Notes: generated by a model not told the origin, from the letters alone. A stretch of 64,000 nucleotides of DNA from CAWIJJ01 sp963836425 (GCA_963836425.1 CAWIJJ010000005.1:62001-126000), one strand, 5' to 3'; shown: positions 22,254-31,541, numbered from the stretch's first letter. Numbers and translations are program-made.

Positions 22254-22904
22254 ATGGGTGGCCGCCTTATTTTCGCGATTTGCCTGACGGCGCTGGCCCT
22301 GCAACCGGCATCGAAGAAAAATGTCGCTACCGCTACTGGCGAAAACGAGGACCTGCGGCTCACCGTGACCATGTACCTCGAACGGGACGACGTCAAGGAA
22401 TTGACCGGCTCGGACCTGGGCGGCCACTATTTCATCGCCGACGTCAAAGTGGAGCCGAAATACGGCAAGACCGTGTCCGTGGACCACGACGATTTCCTGC
22501 TGCGCACCGATAAAGACGGGGAGAAGGCGCAACCGTTTGCGGCCAGCCAGGTGGCCGGACGCGGCGCGTTGATCGTTTCGCAGGTCACCGACAACACCGG
22601 CGTGGGATCCCCGGGGTGGAGCGGAGCCACCGGACCGGTGATTCGAGGCGGCGGCATGGGGAGCGGCGGAGTTGTGGGAAGCGGAGGCGACGTAGACACT
22701 TCGCGTCCCCAGGTGAAGACGCAAAAGGACGAAAAGGAAAACCCGCTCAAGAAGACCCTGGACGAAAAATCGCTCCCGGAAGGGAGCACGGACAAGCCGG
22801 TTACCGGCCTGCTGTACTTCCCCATGGAAAAACAGAAGATGAAAGACCTGGAACTGACTTACGGCGGTAAGGAGAACCGGATCACTCTTCGCTTCAAGTC
22901 CTGA
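22254..22904 (+). CDS. Secreted hypothetical protein
   Basis: 216 residues. A short signal peptide (MGGRLIFAICLTALALQPA) is followed by a beta-rich region (DLRLTVTMYLERDDVKELTGSDLGGHYFIADVKVEPKYGKTVSVDHDDFLLRTDKDGEKAQPFAASQVAGRG), a Gly/Ser-rich linker, a charged segment, and VTGLLYFPMEKQKMKDLELTYGGKENRITLRFKS. The last part resembles the DUF4352-type or C2-like beta sandwich of extracytoplasmic proteins, where an immune-fold domain ends in LTYGG and ITLRF strands. I do not recognise a named family with confidence. Divergent from recA. Confidence 0.75.
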   Translation: MGGRLIFAICLTALALQPASKKNVATATGENEDLRLTVTMYLERDDVKELTGSDLGGHYFIADVKVEPKYGKTVSVDHDDFLLRTDKDGEKAQPFAASQVAGRGALIVSQVTDNTGVGSPGWSGATGPVIRGGGMGSGGVVGSGGDVDTSRPQVKTQKDEKENPLKKTLDEKSLPEGSTDKPVTGLLYFPMEKQKMKDLELTYGGKENRITLRFKS

Positions 22905-22925
22905 GCGCGGGCCCGGGTTCAGCAA

Positions 22926-23810
22926 TCAGGCTCGCGGCTTGAGGAAAAAGATATCCGCGGCCCAGAAAATAAAAAACAGCACGCTCACGTAGCCGTTCAT
23001 GGTGAAGAACGCCGCATTGACCCGCGACAGGTCCGTCGCTTTCACCAGGCTGTGCTCGTAAATGAGCAGGAGCAGCACCGCCCCTACGCCGGCGAGCGCC
23101 AGAAAGCCCAGGTGCAGGGCGGAAACCAGCGCCAGAAGGCACAGCACCATGGCGGCGTGCAGGGCCCTGGCTGCCATCAGCGCACCGGCGATGCCGAGGA
23201 TCCGCGGCAGGCTGAATAATCCCTCTTCGTTGTCGAAGTCGTAGTCCTGGCAGGAATAGATGACGTCGAAGCCGGCGGTCCAGAAGGTGACCGCGGCGGT
23301 CAGCCACAGGATGCGCGGGTCGAGCGACCCCCGCACCGCGATCCACGCCGCGGCGGGTGCGATCCCGAGGCTGAATCCCAGCACGAGGTGCGAGAACGAC
23401 GTAAACCGTTTCGTAAAGGAGTAGACGAAAACGATAGCGAGCGCGAGCGGCGCAAGGCGCAAGCACAGCCGGTTCAATTCCGCCGCCGCCAGCAGAAACA
23501 CCGCCGACGAGACGGCCACGAAGAGCCACGCGAACCCGCGTCCGACCAGGCCCGCGGGCAGGTGCCTCATGCGGGTGCGCGGATTGCGCGCGTCGATCGC
23601 CGCATCCACGAGCCGGTTGAACGCCATCGCGGCCGAACGCGCGCCCACCATGGCCACGGCGATCCACCCGAGCTTCACCCAGGGCCCCTGCGGCCCCCAT
23701 CCGCCTTCGCGGTAGGCCAGCAGCGCACCGGTCATGGCGAAAGGCAGCGCGAAGATGGAGTGCTCGAAGCGGATCATGTCGAGCGTCAATAACAGGCGTT
23801 TCCAGAGCAT
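22926..23810 (-). CDS. UbiA-family prenyltransferase
   Basis: 294 residues with eight or nine hydrophobic helices. Both Asp-rich motifs are present: NRLVDAAIDARNPRTRMRHLPAG (NxxxDxxxD) and IYSCQDYDFDNEEGLFSLPRILG (DxxxD). The start MLWKRLLLTLDMIRFEHSIFALPFAMTGALLA matches the UbiA and MqnP-like group of 4-hydroxybenzoate or futalosine-pathway prenyltransferases. It attaches a polyprenyl chain to an aromatic quinone precursor in the inner membrane. The rest of the quinone pathway is not here, so ubiquinone or menaquinone use cannot be decided from the window. Confidence 0.88.
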   Translation of the reverse strand: MLWKRLLLTLDMIRFEHSIFALPFAMTGALLAYREGGWGPQGPWVKLGWIAVAMVGARSAAMAFNRLVDAAIDARNPRTRMRHLPAGLVGRGFAWLFVAVSSAVFLLAAAELNRLCLRLAPLALAIVFVYSFTKRFTSFSHLVLGFSLGIAPAAAWIAVRGSLDPRILWLTAAVTFWTAGFDVIYSCQDYDFDNEEGLFSLPRILGIAGALMAARALHAAMVLCLLALVSALHLGFLALAGVGAVLLLLIYEHSLVKATDLSRVNAAFFTMNGYVSVLFFIFWAADIFFLKPRA

Positions 23811-23960
23811 CGGGCGGAGCTTTCAGTCTACCGCCCCGGTGGCATAATCATCGAGTGCTCGACACGAAAGTGGAGATCCGTCAGAATCGCTGAAAAAGGG
23901 GCAGAATCTGAGCGTACCTGGTAGTTCAGAGAATGCTGGCAGTTGGGGAAAATGGTTGGC

Positions 23961-23990
23961 CGCCGATTAACGCCGATCAACGCAGATGGA
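23961..23990. repeat. Three degenerate 10-bp tandem units
   Basis: CGCCGATTAA, CGCCGATCAA and CGCAGATGGA follow each other in the 260-bp gap between the prenyltransferase and the response regulator. Short runs of CGCCGAT/CGCAGAT units of this kind are scattered in intergenic DNA of several soil bacteria. No open frame is seen. Significance is uncertain. Confidence 0.45.
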
Positions 23991-24070
23991 AAGACGATGT
24001 CTTATTGGCGTTGAGTCGCTTATATCGGTGGCTTCAACGGGTGCCCGGTTGCTGCTAAGCTGATCGACAT

Positions 24071-24787
24071 ATGAGGATTCTGGTCGTCGAGGACGAAAAG
24101 CGAATCGCCGACTTTCTCTGCCGCGGACTGGAAGGGGGCGGGTACGCGGTGGATGCCGCACAGACCGGAGGCGCGGCGCTGGAACGACTGTTCTCCGCCG
24201 ATTACGACCTTGTAATTCTGGACCTGATGCTGCCCGACATGGACGGGCTGGAGGTGCTCCACAAGTTGCGGAACCGGAAGGTGGGGCCTCCCGTACTTAT
24301 CCTGAGCGCCCGCGGGGCCCTGGACGACCGGGTCCGGGGCCTGGAGCAGGGCGCCGACGATTACCTGGTGAAACCGTTCGCGTTCGTGGAACTGCTGGCG
24401 CGGGTGCGGGCGCTGCTCCGGCGGGGCCAGCCCACGCCCGAACGGCTTCAGGTGGCCGACCTGATGCTCGACTGCATCCGGCGCAAGGTCACGCGCGGCG
24501 CCGACAGCATCGAACTGGCGCCCAAGGAATTCGGCATCCTCGAATACATGATGCGCAATCCGGGGCGGCCCTTGAGCCGGACGATGATCGTGGAGCACGT
24601 CTGGGACATGGATTACGACGGGCTGACGAACATCGTGGACGTCTACATCCGGCACTTGCGCAGCAAGATCGACGACCGTTATCCACAGAAGCTGATTCAA
24701 ACCGTGCGCGGGATCGGGTACATGATAGACGCGCCGGACCGGGCTCCGGACCGTCCGCTCGAATCCACCGCCGAGCGGCAGGTGTAA
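24071..24787 (+). CDS. OmpR-family response regulator
   Basis: 238 residues. The receiver has the acidic pocket (VEDEKR), phospho-acceptor Asp in LVILDLMLPDMDG, Thr/Ser position in LILSARG, and the conserved Lys in ADDYLVKPF. The C-terminal winged helix shows IELAPKEFGILEYMMRNPGRPLSRTMIVEHVWDMDYDGLTNIVDVYIRHLRSKID and IQTVRGIGYMI. The best resemblance is to CusR/CopR-type regulators. Stop TAA at 24785-24787 and the kinase start at 24789 are adjacent, forming a two-component operon. No metal-efflux genes lie next to it, so the signal is unknown. Confidence 0.95.
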   Translation: MRILVVEDEKRIADFLCRGLEGGGYAVDAAQTGGAALERLFSADYDLVILDLMLPDMDGLEVLHKLRNRKVGPPVLILSARGALDDRVRGLEQGADDYLVKPFAFVELLARVRALLRRGQPTPERLQVADLMLDCIRRKVTRGADSIELAPKEFGILEYMMRNPGRPLSRTMIVEHVWDMDYDGLTNIVDVYIRHLRSKIDDRYPQKLIQTVRGIGYMIDAPDRAPDRPLESTAERQV

Positions 24788-24788
24788 A

Positions 24789-26331
24789 GTGCTGCGCGGC
24801 GGCGACCTGCGCCGTCTCTCCCGGGGCTTGCGCTTCCGGCTGACGGCAGCCTACGCGCTCTTCTTCGCGATCATCCTGATCGGCGTCGCCGCGCCTGTTT
24901 CGCGAGCGGCTGGCTACGGTGCAGACCCGCGAAGTGCACGAGATCCTGGAGGCGCAGTGGGCCGCCATGAAAGGCTATCTGCGCATTCAGCGCGACCACG
25001 ACACGGGCAAATATCAGGCCCACTGGGCGTACGACGAGGCCGATCCGGACGAGACCACGATCGTTCTGGACATCAAGAAAGTTCATCTGATCACCGATCA
25101 GGACGGAGTGGTCATTCCGGAAGCGGAGTCGGGTCAGCCCGCCGTTTCGACGGCTTATGTGGACATCGGCATAGACTCGCGGCGCGAGATTCAGGCGCGG
25201 ATGCGGGAGGCGCTGCGGTCGCCGTCACCGGTCACATTCTGGACGGAGCGGCGGGATTCGGCAGGCGAACGCTATGAGATCCGCAGCGGCCTGGTATACA
25301 GCGAGGGGCACGTCGCACCCTACTATGTCGCTATCGGGATGCCGCTCGGCCAGTACGGGAAGATTCTGCGCGAATTCACCTGGATCTATGTCGGGATCAT
25401 ACCCGGCGCGCTGATCCTCGGGTCCGTCCTGGGCTGGGTGATGGCGGGACGGGCGCTCAAGCCGGTGCGCCACGTGGCGCAAACGGCGCAGCGCATCAGC
25501 GGGTCGAACCTGAGCCTGCGAATCCCCAGCCGGAACGCGGACGATGAACTCGATTACCTGATCCTCACCTTCAACCGCATGATCGAGCGGCTGGAGGCGT
25601 CCTTCCGGCAGATCAAGCAGTTCTCGACGGATGTATCGCACGAGATGCGGACGCCGATCACCGGCATCCGCGGGCAACTCGAAGTGGCCCTGTTCACCGC
25701 TACCACGACGGAGCAATACCGGGAAGCGATTTTCAACGCGCTGCAGGACATCGAGCGGCTGAGCCAGATTGTGCGCGCCCTGCTGCTGCTGTCACAGGCC
25801 GAGTCGGGACAGGTGGTGCTACAAAAGGCGAGCATGAATTTCGCCGAGGTTCTGCGGGAACTGGTGGACCAGTTTCAGATTCTTGCCGAGGAGGCGGGCG
25901 TTCGCCTGACGGCGGAACTTCCCCCCGAGTGTTTCGCCGATGCCGACCGGGTACAGATCGAGCGGATGATCAGCAACCTGCTTTCGAACGCGTTGAAATT
26001 TACGCCGCGCGGAGGCGAGGTGCGGGTTGCCCTGGTGCCTGGGGAGCAATTGCTGGAAATCGTGATCGAGGACACCGGGAGGGGCATCCCCACCGAATTT
26101 CTGCCCCACATTTTCGATCGCTTTTATCGCGTACCCGGCTCCGGCACCGCGCCCAATCCGGAACAGGGCCTGGGCTTGGGATTGAGCTTCGTGCATTGGA
26201 TTGTCCGGGCCCACGGAGGGAAAATTCAGGTGGAGAGCAGCCCGGGAAAGGGGACGCGATTTTCGATCCGGCTGCCCGCCCGCCATACGCCGGGGACGGC
26301 GGAAACGGTAGGGCAGCCGGTGATGCGCTAA
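24789..26331 (+). CDS. Sensor histidine kinase, frameshifted near the N-terminus
   Basis: Two frames make one protein. From GTG 24789 the first reads LRFRLTAAYALFFAIILIGVAA (TM1). At about 24891-24895 the homologous text moves one frame on to LFRERLATVQTREVHEILEAQW. The second frame carries the sensor region, TM2 (IYVGIIPGALILGSVLGWVMAG), HAMP, a HisKA box with FSTDVSHEMRTPITGIRGQLEVAL (phospho-His), and HATPase motifs ISNLLSNALKFTPRGG, DTGRGIPTEFLPHIFDRFYR, GLGLGLSFVHWIV. Removing one base in GCCGCGCC would restore GVAALFRERL. Either a recent mutation or a sequencing error. If translation began at GTG 24919, TM1 would be lost. Confidence 0.85.
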
Positions 26332-26334
26332 GGG

Positions 26335-27681
26335 TCAGGCCCGCGCGCGTTGCGGGGTTCCGGGCATGTTCACGACTTTGGGTTCGAGGCCGGCCTTCGC
26401 CAACGCCATGTAAACCACGAAGCCGGTGATGAAGCTGTAAAGGACGGCGGGCTGGACGTACGTTTTGACCTCGGCCGAAAGCGGCAGGAAGGGTAGAATT
26501 CCGACCAGGAACCCGACGGCCCAGGCGCCGTAGCCGGCCCAGTTGATGCCTTCGCGCGGGCCGGACCAGCGTCTGCCGGACAGAATCCAATCGGCCGCCA
26601 TGGCGCCGACGATGGGTCCGAAGGACGCGCCGACGATAGTGAAGAACGAGATGAGGTTGGCGGCTACGCCGGTGACCGCCAGGATGATGCCGACCACGGC
26701 GCCGGCCATTGTCGAGGCGACGCGGGGCACGCTGGGAATCATGGTGTTGAAGCTGTTTCCGGCGATGAACGCGCAGAAACAGGTGGGAGGCACCGAGGCG
26801 ATGGCGAAGAGCAGGAACATCACCGAACCGATGGGTCCGCCGATGGCCTGGATCACGTCCGCGTAGTCCCAGCCAAGACTGGGGTTGGCGCCGTGGGCAC
26901 CGGCCACGGAAATCAGGGGAAGGCCGGCTGCCACGATGGCCGCCAGCATCACGCCCACCATACCGCCGAGCTTCACATCTTTTTCGTCACGCGAGTTGGT
27001 GCCGAAATCGGCTCCCGCCGCGCCCGCGGTAGCGAAGAAGCCGATGACGATGGCGATCATGCTGGTGAAGGCCAGGAACGAGTTCTCCTGACCGGCCGGC
27101 ACCTGGTAGTTGCCGACGGTGCCCACCGTCTGGAACAGCACGACGATCAGCATCAGCAGGGGGATGAAATTCAAATAGGTCGCAATTTTGGCCACGTACT
27201 GGATGCCCTTGGCGCCGACAAAGGAGAGGGTCAGGCCCCACAGCAGTCCGGTGATGATAAAAGCGGGAGAACCGGGCGCCGAGTTCATACCGATGCCCCT
27301 CAGGATGAAGTCGCTGGCCACGAACGTGGCCACTGCGAACCATCCGATTTGCAGCAGGCCCATCAGCAGGCCCGGCATGACGTAGCCGCCCATCGTACCA
27401 AAAGTGGAACTTCCTACCACGTAGAGTGGGTAGCCCGTTGTCATCCCGAGCATCGCCGGGACACGGTAATAGAGCGCATAACAGAGAAAGCCGGCCAGGG
27501 CCAGCGCCAGCAGACAGATACCCAAGCCGCCGTGCGCCAGGGTGTCGGCCGGGATGGCCTTATAGAATGCAACCCATAAAAATATGCCCGCGTAGCTGGG
27601 AGCGGTATTGGCATACCACGGTCCGCGGTTTCCCTTCGGGTTCGGTGCGGCTTTCGCCAGGTAGTCCGGCAACATGGACAA
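26335..27681 (-). CDS. NCS1-family (purine/cytosine permease-like) transporter
   Basis: 448 residues, about 12 hydrophobic helices. Early motifs WYANTAPSYAGIFLWVAFYK and GYPLYVVGSSTFGTMGGYVMPGLLMGLLQIGWFAVATF, and the later ATAGAAGADFGTNSRDEKDVKLGGMVGV and VAGAHGANP segments, match the nucleobase:cation symporter-1 group. Substrates in this group include cytosine, allantoin, hydantoins and thiamine; none is indicated here by a neighbouring catabolic gene. The start at 27681 places a short hydrophilic N-terminus ahead of the first helix. It converges with the histidine kinase, four bases between stops. Confidence 0.85.
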   Translation of the reverse strand: MSMLPDYLAKAAPNPKGNRGPWYANTAPSYAGIFLWVAFYKAIPADTLAHGGLGICLLALALAGFLCYALYYRVPAMLGMTTGYPLYVVGSSTFGTMGGYVMPGLLMGLLQIGWFAVATFVASDFILRGIGMNSAPGSPAFIITGLLWGLTLSFVGAKGIQYVAKIATYLNFIPLLMLIVVLFQTVGTVGNYQVPAGQENSFLAFTSMIAIVIGFFATAGAAGADFGTNSRDEKDVKLGGMVGVMLAAIVAAGLPLISVAGAHGANPSLGWDYADVIQAIGGPIGSVMFLLFAIASVPPTCFCAFIAGNSFNTMIPSVPRVASTMAGAVVGIILAVTGVAANLISFFTIVGASFGPIVGAMAADWILSGRRWSGPREGINWAGYGAWAVGFLVGILPFLPLSAEVKTYVQPAVLYSFITGFVVYMALAKAGLEPKVVNMPGTPQRARA

Positions 27682-27764
27682 ACTCCTCTTTTTATTTGAA
27701 ATGAGCCAGCGGCGCCAGTATACTACACGGCTGTTCCGCCTGTCGTCTCAAAGCCATGCGGGGC

Positions 27765-28649
27765 TTAGATGCCGGGCACCGACAGCTCCAACTCGCGCAA
27801 GCGCGCGGGGTCGCCGATCACCTCCACCTCGACAATTCTGCTCTGCGCGAAGCGGAGCCTGACCACGCGATAGGAGCGGTCCCTGGAAGCGATGACCGCT
27901 CCGGGTTCGCCGTTGACGAGGACGACCTGCGCAAAGCGGACACCTTTGGCGAACTGGATGGCCTGACGGGCCCAGGTGGCGGCTCCGCGAATTTCCACGG
28001 CCTCGCCGCGAGCCGCGGAAAAACGGTCGGCCCGAAAGACGAGATCGGGATCGAGCACGGCGAGGAGACCTTCAAAGTCGCCGCCGCGCAGGGCAGCGAG
28101 GAATGCATCGACTACTTCGCGCCTGCCGCTGAGGCCTGCGCCGCCGGCGGCGCCGGTGCCCTGCACGCGCCGGCGCGCGCGGCTGGCGAGCTGGCGGGCC
28201 GCCTCCGGCGAGCGTCCGACAACGGGCGCGATCTCCTCGAACGGGACGCCAAACATGTCGTGCATGACGAAGGCCAGGCGCTCGGCCGGCGCGAGGCGGT
28301 CCAGCACCACCATCAGGGCCAGGCCGACCGAGTCGGCCAGCAGCGCTTCGTACTCCGGATCGCTCCCGCGTCCGCGCGGCGCCACGGGTTCGGAGGCCTC
28401 CGCGGCGAGGGACTCTTCCCGCCGCGAACTGCGCGAGCGCAGCATATCCAGGCAGACGCGCGCCACTACGGTGGTCAGCCATCCGGAGAGGTTCGCGATT
28501 TCACCGGCATCGGAGCGGCTGAGCTTCAGCCACGCTTCCTGAACCGCGTCTTCCGCCTCGCTCGCCGAACCAAGGATGCGAAAGGCGACCCTGCGCAGGT
28601 GACTCCGGTTCTCTTCAAATCGCTCGGCCAGCCAGTTGCTTTCCTGCAT
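27765..28649 (-). CDS. ECF sigma factor of the SigJ type with SnoaL-like C-terminus
   Basis: 294 residues. Sigma region 2 is FEENRSHLRRVAFRILGSASEAEDAVQEAWLKLSRS with the DAVQEAWL motif; region 4 is LDRLAPAERLAFVMHDMFGVPFEEIAPVVGRSPEAARQLASRARRRVQG. The C-terminal 110 residues (VDAFLAALRGGDFEGLLAVLDPDLVFRADR ... VVLVNGEPGAVIA) form a SnoaL/NTF2-like fold, which marks ECF41/SigJ proteins, where it sets activity in place of an anti-sigma factor. The partner is the divergent carboxymuconolactone decarboxylase-like gene, the normal ECF41 target. The pairing suggests response to oxidative or aromatic stress. Confidence 0.93.
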   Translation of the reverse strand: MQESNWLAERFEENRSHLRRVAFRILGSASEAEDAVQEAWLKLSRSDAGEIANLSGWLTTVVARVCLDMLRSRSSRREESLAAEASEPVAPRGRGSDPEYEALLADSVGLALMVVLDRLAPAERLAFVMHDMFGVPFEEIAPVVGRSPEAARQLASRARRRVQGTGAAGGAGLSGRREVVDAFLAALRGGDFEGLLAVLDPDLVFRADRFSAARGEAVEIRGAATWARQAIQFAKGVRFAQVVLVNGEPGAVIASRDRSYRVVRLRFAQSRIVEVEVIGDPARLRELELSVPGI

Positions 28650-28727
28650 CGGTCACATCTCCGTCCTGCAATCCGTCATCCGAGTGACGAACGAAAATCA
28701 CTCAGTGTGACAAGGAGACCAATACTC

Positions 28728-29231
28728 ATGCAAGCACGAATCGAAAACCCGGTTGCGCACCTTCCGGGGCTTATGCCGGCGCTGGCGGCGATGGGGGCGT
28801 CCGCCGAACAGGGAGGTGTGCCTTCCCGTACCCTGGGCCTGGTACACCTGCGCGCGAGCCAGATCAACGGCTGCAGCGTCTGTGTGGATATGCACGCCCG
28901 CCTGCTGAAGCGTGGCGGTGAAACCGTCGAACGGCTGTTCGCCGTGGCAGCATGGCGTGATGCGCCTTATTTCACGGATGCCGAGCGCGCAGCGCTGGCG
29001 CTCACCGAAGCGGTGACCCGGCTCAGCGACCGTGAAGACCCGGTGCCGGATAGTATCTGGAACGAGGCGGCCCGCCATTACGACGAGCGCGGGCTGGCGG
29101 CCCTGGTTGTGGGCATCGCCGTCATCAACGTTTGGAACCGGCTCAATGTGGCCACGCGCCAGGTGGCCGGCGAGTGGATGAAGCGTGCGGACGCGACGGC
29201 GTGGGTGGAGAACGGCGCGGCAGTCGGCTGA
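28728..29231 (+). CDS. Carboxymuconolactone decarboxylase/AhpD-like protein
   Basis: 167 residues from ATG 28728 with a CAAGGAGACC ribosome site. The frame is open far upstream, but that part is antisense to the sigma factor. The AhpD-like core has LVHLRASQINGCSVCVDMHARLLKRGGE, with the CxxC-His triad (C-S-V-C-V-D-M-H), followed by LFAVAAWRDAPYFTDAERAALALTEAVTRLSD and ALVVGIAVINVWNRLNVATRQVAGEW. Such proteins reduce peroxides or alkyl hydroperoxides through the CxxC pair. It is divergent from the SigJ-type sigma factor, which probably controls it. Confidence 0.93.
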   Translation: MQARIENPVAHLPGLMPALAAMGASAEQGGVPSRTLGLVHLRASQINGCSVCVDMHARLLKRGGETVERLFAVAAWRDAPYFTDAERAALALTEAVTRLSDREDPVPDSIWNEAARHYDERGLAALVVGIAVINVWNRLNVATRQVAGEWMKRADATAWVENGAAVG

Positions 29232-29395
29232 ACGGCGGCGCTGTTCGGGCGCGACGGGTGGAAGTCAAGTCCGCCCGGCGCGCCTGCCGGTAAACCGGTA
29301 TTGCCCTGAGCGCAAGCTGCGGTATCCGCCGTGTCCGCGGGGACGCTTACTTTCGTCTGCGGTTTGTGATAACTTGCCCGCAAAAGGAGTCAGCA

Positions 29396-29521
29396 ATGTT
29401 GAATCGGCTGCTTCGCTTGTGGCACAAGTTTTCCGGTTGGCTGCAACACCGTCCGGTACCGAGAAGCCGTCCTCCGGTTTCGGACTATCATCCTTCAAAT
29501 CTTCACGGCCGCTGCCGTTAG
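29396..29521 (+). CDS. Possible 41-residue small protein
   Basis: An AAAAGGAGT ribosome site sits seven bases before ATG 29396. The frame reads MLNRLLRLWHKFSGWLQH, then RPVPRSRPPVSDYHP, and ends at TAG 29519-29521. The first 18 residues are amphipathic and basic (membrane-surface helix); the rest is Pro/Arg-rich. It overlaps the stop of the convergent DUF2809 gene by four bases. The call rests on the good ribosome site and composition; homologues would be needed to prove it. Confidence 0.4.
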   Translation: MLNRLLRLWHKFSGWLQHRPVPRSRPPVSDYHPSNLHGRCR

Positions 29522-29916
29522 ATGCCGTGCGGCGAATGCCGGCTCCGCGCACGGGCGGCGGCGATGCAGGCGATGCCGACGGCATAGGCGACGAGGTCGA
29601 GCAGGCTGAACCGGGTTCCCAGCAGGTGGGCGCAGGCCCGCACGGCCGGGTGTCCGCTGCGCAGCATTCCGGCCGGGATCTGCGTTAACTGGAAGAGCTC
29701 GATCGCGAGCATCGCCACGGCGGCCCACAACGCTACACGCTCGATCCGGCCGGTGAGCCTCAAGAGGACGTACACCATGGCCGCGTAAAGGGCATCGCCC
29801 AGGTACTTGTCGAAGAGGGGGAACCCGGTATGCGCCATCCGTGACAGGAGGCCGGCAACGACGATCGCAACCAGCAGACTCCACCAGAATCCGCGTTTCC
29901 CTGCTGCTTTCGCCAT
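29518..29916 (-). CDS. DUF2809-family membrane protein
   Basis: 132 residues starting at ATG 29916; the frame continues upstream only as an antisense artefact of the DUF1593 gene. Four hydrophobic helices are visible: WWSLLVAIVVAGLLSRM, YLGDALYAAMVYVLLRL, VALWAAVAMLAIELFQLTQ and LLDLVAYAVGIACIAA. The DKYLGDALYA and AIELFQLTQIP motifs match the DUF2809 group (often VanZ-like in annotation). The function is unknown. It is divergent from the DUF1593 gene, with 40 bp between starts. Confidence 0.82.
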   Translation of the reverse strand: MAKAAGKRGFWWSLLVAIVVAGLLSRMAHTGFPLFDKYLGDALYAAMVYVLLRLTGRIERVALWAAVAMLAIELFQLTQIPAGMLRSGHPAVRACAHLLGTRFSLLDLVAYAVGIACIAAARARSRHSPHGI

Positions 29917-29956
29917 TTCCCGATGGTATCGAGACTGCGGCACCGGCTGGTATTCT

Positions 29957-31462
29957 GTGTTCGTGCGCGAGAGCATTCGACTTCTTCCGCTGGTGCTCCT
30001 GCTCGGAGCCTTGGGATATGCCCAGACCGCGTCCGCCCCACCGGCTGTGGACGACTTCAAGGGGCGTCCCCGCGCGATCATCCTGAGCGATATCGGCAAC
30101 GAACCCGACGACCAGATGTCGTTCGTCCGGCTGCTTCTGTATTCCAACGAGATTGAGATTGAAGCCCTGGTTGCAACCACCTCGACGTGGCAGAAGAACG
30201 CCGTCCATCCCGAGACCATGCGCACGCTGATCGACGCGTACGGCGAGGTGAGGGCAAGTCTGCTTCTGCATGCCCAAGGCTGGCCGCCGGCAGCGGAACT
30301 TGCCGGCCGCGTGTTTACGGGGCAGTCCGCATACGGCATGGCCGCGACTGGTCCGGGCCGCACCTCGCCGGGCGCCCAGGCGATCGTCCGGGCAGCGACG
30401 CGCGCGGACCCGCGTCCACTGTGGATTTGCGTCTGGGGCGGCGCGAATACGCTGGCGCAGGCGCTGATCGAGGCGCGCGCGACCCTCCCGGCCGGGATGA
30501 TGGCGGAGGCGATTGCGAAACTCCGTGTCTACTCGATTTCCGACCAGGACGACGCAGGAGCCTGGATCCGCCGCGAGTTCCCGTCCTTGCGCTACATTGT
30601 GCATCCCTCTTCGCAGGACAGCGGCGAATACTACTATGCAACCTGGACGGGTATCAGCGGCGACGTCTATTATCGGAACGGCGCCGGAGCGGACACATCC
30701 ACGGTCACCAATGACTGGCTGGATTCCCATATCCGCTCCAAAGGCCCGCTGGGCAAGCTATACCCCCGGTTTATGTTCATCATGGAGGGGGACACGCCGT
30801 CGTTTCTGAGCCTGATCGCCAACGGGCTGAACGCATACCGGCGGCCCGACTGGGGCGGATGGGGCGGCCGCTATATGTGGCGGACACCGAGGGGCGAGAC
30901 CCACCCGGTCTGGACTCAGGGCGGCGATCTCTCTTCGCGCGTCACATCCCAGGACACCGTGCGCGCCGCCGATGGCCGCGAGTACGTATCGGACCAGGCC
31001 ACAATCTGGCGCTGGCGCGACGCTTTCCAGAACGATTTCGCGGCCCGCATGGATTGGACCGTGAAAGACTTCGCGGGGGCCAATCACAATCCAAAAGCTG
31101 CGGTCAACGGCGACAGCGGGCAGGATGCGGTCGTGATGGATGCGGAAGTCGGGCAGAGCATCACGCTGGACGCCTCGCAGACCAGCGATCCCGATGGGCA
31201 AAAGCTGCATTTTTCGTGGTTTCACTACCCCGAAGCCGGCGGCGCCGGAACGACACTGGCAGACATCAGGATCGAGAACGCCGGCGGCGCGGTTGCTCGT
31301 GTGACACCAACCGCGATGTGCAGGGCGGCGTGGCTGCCGAACCGCCGGCCGTGCGCGGGTCCGGGCGTTGCGCACATCATCCTCGCCGTGACAGACGAAG
31401 GGGTGCCGGCATTGACATCGTACCGGCGCGTGATTGTCACGGTCCGGCCGGCCACGAAGTAG
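29957..31462 (+). CDS. Secreted DUF1593 (nucleoside-hydrolase-like) protein
   Basis: About 501 residues. The likely start is a GTG at 29957 or 29963, giving a signal peptide (RESIRLLPLVLLLGALGYAQ). The domain begins RAIILSDIGNEPDDQMSFVRLLLYSNEIEIEALVATTSTW, the Asp-rich calcium/ribose pocket of the nucleoside hydrolase fold, followed by LWICVWGGANTLAQAL and YSISDQDDAGAWIRREFPSLRYIV. The C-terminal 110 residues include a PKD-like strand region (DAEVGQSITLDASQTSDPDGQKLHFSWFHYPEAGG). Annotated relatives are called cellulose-binding proteins; the true substrate is not established. It is probably exported and acts on a glycan or nucleoside. Confidence 0.85.
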   Translation: MFVRESIRLLPLVLLLGALGYAQTASAPPAVDDFKGRPRAIILSDIGNEPDDQMSFVRLLLYSNEIEIEALVATTSTWQKNAVHPETMRTLIDAYGEVRASLLLHAQGWPPAAELAGRVFTGQSAYGMAATGPGRTSPGAQAIVRAATRADPRPLWICVWGGANTLAQALIEARATLPAGMMAEAIAKLRVYSISDQDDAGAWIRREFPSLRYIVHPSSQDSGEYYYATWTGISGDVYYRNGAGADTSTVTNDWLDSHIRSKGPLGKLYPRFMFIMEGDTPSFLSLIANGLNAYRRPDWGGWGGRYMWRTPRGETHPVWTQGGDLSSRVTSQDTVRAADGREYVSDQATIWRWRDAFQNDFAARMDWTVKDFAGANHNPKAAVNGDSGQDAVVMDAEVGQSITLDASQTSDPDGQKLHFSWFHYPEAGGAGTTLADIRIENAGGAVARVTPTAMCRAAWLPNRRPCAGPGVAHIILAVTDEGVPALTSYRRVIVTVRPATK

Positions 31463-31541
31463 CGGTTCTACCGTTGTACCCAACCGCGCCCCGTGATACC
31501 TTTTCATCGGACGAACATGTCTGAAAGCGAGGACACGACGG

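Noticed and set aside
29495..30730. 411-codon minus-strand frame over the DUF1593 gene
   Set aside because: Antisense to a gene with signal peptide and domain; no motif and Arg/Pro-rich.
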